Source: Synergistaceae bacterium
Lineage (GTDB): Bacteria; Synergistota; Synergistia; Synergistales; Synergistaceae
Direction: 5' to 3'
Length of the DNA: 6,212 bases
Assembly: GCA_031273585.1 (NCBI GenBank)
Contig: JAISRP010000133.1
Coordinates: 1-6,212, forward strand
In this document: positions 5,010-6,212 of the stretch, piece after piece
Layout: each line of letters opens with the position of its first letter
Position numbering within the stretch: position 1 is the stretch's first letter
Position numbers and translations under genes: made by a program
The notes under the pieces: generated by a model
What the model saw: only the letters and a program-made list of their open reading frames with translations
The model's database searches: none
Told to the model about the DNA's origin: nothing

Positions 5010-6005
5010 ATGATAAAAACTGAGATTGTAAACGATATGCGCGGCCGATTTTTCCGGCGCGCCGCAGTTCTTCTGGCGTTTTGGGCGATAATCGCCGGGG
5101 CCGGCACGGCTGGTGCGGTCGTGGCCGAGCCGGGCGGGACGTTCAACCTGTATCTCGTCTCTCCGATCCAGAACAACAGCGTTTTTCAGGTGTGGGGGAG
5201 CAGGTACTACCCGAACGACGTGCTGTCCGAGAGGATGAGCGACTACCTGCTGCGGAGGTTTCGGGAGATCCCGCGCCTCAACGCCTCGCCCATAACCGGG
5301 AGCGATCCGAGGTACTGGTCCGCCGCTGGGCTCGATCCCAACGACATCGTCGTGAGGATAAATCTGGAGGAGTTTTACCCCCGGAAGAAGGATCTCGTCG
5401 GATCGCGCGTTCGCTGGGACGTGGCGCTTCACATGTACGTCCACGAGGGGGCGTCCGGGAGCGTCATATTCGACTCAGTCATAGAGGAACGTGACGACAG
5501 GTTTTACGTGCTCTACAACGACGTCCTCGAGTCGAGGCCCGTGTACTGGGACGACTTCAAGAACACTCCCTACTGGCGCGCGATCCGCAGCGCGCTCGAC
5601 GACGCCTTCAGCGAGGTCGTGGAGGGCTACAACGGCTACAGGCTCGTCGGACAGATCGTGGCCAAGGCCGAGAGGGTCGACGGCTCGCTATCAGTGCCGG
5701 CAAAAAAAGGGGATAAGCTCTACCACATCAACATCGGCAGGGAGGACAGCGTCAAGGTGGGCGACGTATTCGCCGTCACCAGATCCTCGTCGGTGCGGAC
5801 GATAGCCCCAGAGACGCCGGAGATGCACTTCCCTCAAATCGTGGGCAGGGTCAGGGTCGTGTTCGTCAAGGGGCAGGACGCGATCGTGCAGGTCGTGAAG
5901 GAGTCGAGCCGCGCGCCGATTCAACTGGGGGACTCGGTGTCCGCCCCGCTCTACGGGGGACGGGACGGAGTTCCCGCGTACAGGGGGAGGGACGGAGGTT
6001 TTTAG
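5010..6005 (+). CDS. Exported protein with possible CsgG-like and FlgT-C-like domains
   Basis: This 331-residue protein has a long basic n-region ending RGRFFRRA, a hydrophobic core (about 19-38) and a plausible signal peptidase site near residues 36-39, so it should be exported. No Cys is placed for a lipoprotein. Residues about 45-215 have the alternating strand/helix pattern of CsgG-like periplasmic domains: a SERMSDYLLRRF helix, DIVVRINLEEF, then PYWRAIRSALDDAFSEVV. Residues 212-312 resemble the C-terminal domain of FlgT-type proteins: GQIVAKAE, YHINIGREDSVKVGDVFAVTR, IVGRVRVVFVKGQDAIVQVV and IQLGDSV. The protein ends in a Gly/Arg/Asp tail with YGGRDG and YRGRDG repeats. The ATG at 5010 has GGGGGAG seven bases upstream. 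Domain assignments are judged by eye and may be wrong; the exact role is not recognised. The leader is duplicated in front of the next gene. Confidence 0.75.
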   Translation: MIKTEIVNDMRGRFFRRAAVLLAFWAIIAGAGTAGAVVAEPGGTFNLYLVSPIQNNSVFQVWGSRYYPNDVLSERMSDYLLRRFREIPRLNASPITGSDPRYWSAAGLDPNDIVVRINLEEFYPRKKDLVGSRVRWDVALHMYVHEGASGSVIFDSVIEERDDRFYVLYNDVLESRPVYWDDFKNTPYWRAIRSALDDAFSEVVEGYNGYRLVGQIVAKAERVDGSLSVPAKKGDKLYHINIGREDSVKVGDVFAVTRSSSVRTIAPETPEMHFPQIVGRVRVVFVKGQDAIVQVVKESSRAPIQLGDSVSAPLYGGRDGVPAYRGRDGGF

Positions 6006-6018
6006 CCGTTTGCTTCCT

Positions 6019-6024
6019 TATAAT
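6019..6024 (+). promoter_or_regulatory. TATAAT -10-like sequence before leader copy B
   Basis: A perfect TATAAT lies nine bases before leader copy B, just after the stop of the exported-protein gene. No convincing -35 is seen 16-18 bases upstream. If it is used, transcription would begin near the first base of the repeat, making the repeat a 5' leader of about 120 bases. Confidence 0.35.
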
Positions 6025-6032
6025 ATATGTAA

Positions 6033-6131
6033 CCGATTAAATAAACCGCGTGGAATTTTGCCGATGGCGGTTGCGGTGACAGCAAAGGTTTTCAATCTTT
6101 ACCCTTTAGGCTTCTAATGTTAAATTGCTAT
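6033..6131 (+). repeat. Repeated leader element, copy B (upstream of the gene at 6153)
   Basis: This is the second copy of the block at 4895-4992. The stem AACCGC (6044-6049) with GCGGTT (6067-6072) and its 17-base loop are kept, the loop differing from copy A at two positions. A second possible pairing, AAAGG (6083-6087) with CCTTT (6103-6107), is AGGGG in copy A, which keeps pairing as RNA through G-U. The element ends about eight bases before the GGAGGTGG ribosome-binding site. Confidence 0.8.
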
Positions 6132-6152
6132 ACATAACGGAGGTGGAGCGTC

Positions 6153-6212
6153 ATGAACGATAAAAAGAGCGGAGCGGACCGCAGGTTTGCAGCGCGCCCG
6201 AGGTTCCTGGCG
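6153..6212 (+). CDS. Start of an unidentified gene (runs off the right edge)
   Basis: An ATG nine bases after GGAGG (6139-6143) opens 20 codons that remain open to the window edge, reading MNDKKSGADRRFAARPRFLA. The charged, Arg-rich beginning turning hydrophobic at the end would fit the n-region of a signal peptide, as in the gene before it. The real evidence for a gene is the good ribosome-binding site and the shared leader. Too little is visible to say whether it is a paralogue of the upstream exported protein. Confidence 0.6.
   Translation, partial: MNDKKSGADRRFAARPRFLA

Overview
The window is GC-rich bacterial chromosome with compact, partly overlapping genes. It holds a housekeeping ribosomal gene (rpsT), a phosphate-handling cluster and several exported proteins. 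The CarD-family protein, the glyoxalase-type enzyme and the exported proteins with few recognisable relatives look most like an anaerobic, diderm, Synergistota-type bacterium. That assignment is pattern recognition, not a search, and is only moderately likely. No phage, CRISPR, tRNA, rRNA or transposase gene is visible.

Layout. Positions 1-2520 hold a minus-strand cluster read in the order carD-like regulator, Na+/phosphate cotransporter-family protein (with a PhoU-like C-terminal half), phoU. The phoU gene starts at a GTG overlapping the transporter stop and runs off the left edge. Upstream of carD are a candidate promoter and a leader hairpin. Positions 2690-2849 hold a non-coding element built from two inverted, diverged copies of a two-hairpin unit around a perfect 37-bp palindrome. 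Positions 2926-3291 (+) encode a small glyoxalase/VOC metalloenzyme. It converges, with a 6-bp gap, on a minus-strand pair (3298-4279) encoding a membrane-anchored protein with a probable FxLYD-like domain and a small secreted protein. Positions 4497-4766 (-) are rpsT, with its own promoter and terminator.

On the right, on the plus strand, an exported protein of 331 residues (5010-6005; possible CsgG-like and FlgT-C-like domains) is followed by the start of another gene (6153 to the edge). About 100 bases of leader sequence are repeated, at roughly 86% identity, in front of both genes. The shared block contains a conserved stem-loop, so the two genes are probably controlled by a common cis element that may act as RNA.

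How it fits together. The left cluster links phosphate uptake and its PhoU-type control to an RNA-polymerase-binding regulator. The right part looks like envelope biogenesis, with a repeated leader. The two structures most worth following up are the repeated leader and the inverted hairpin element; neither is explained by the coding genes.
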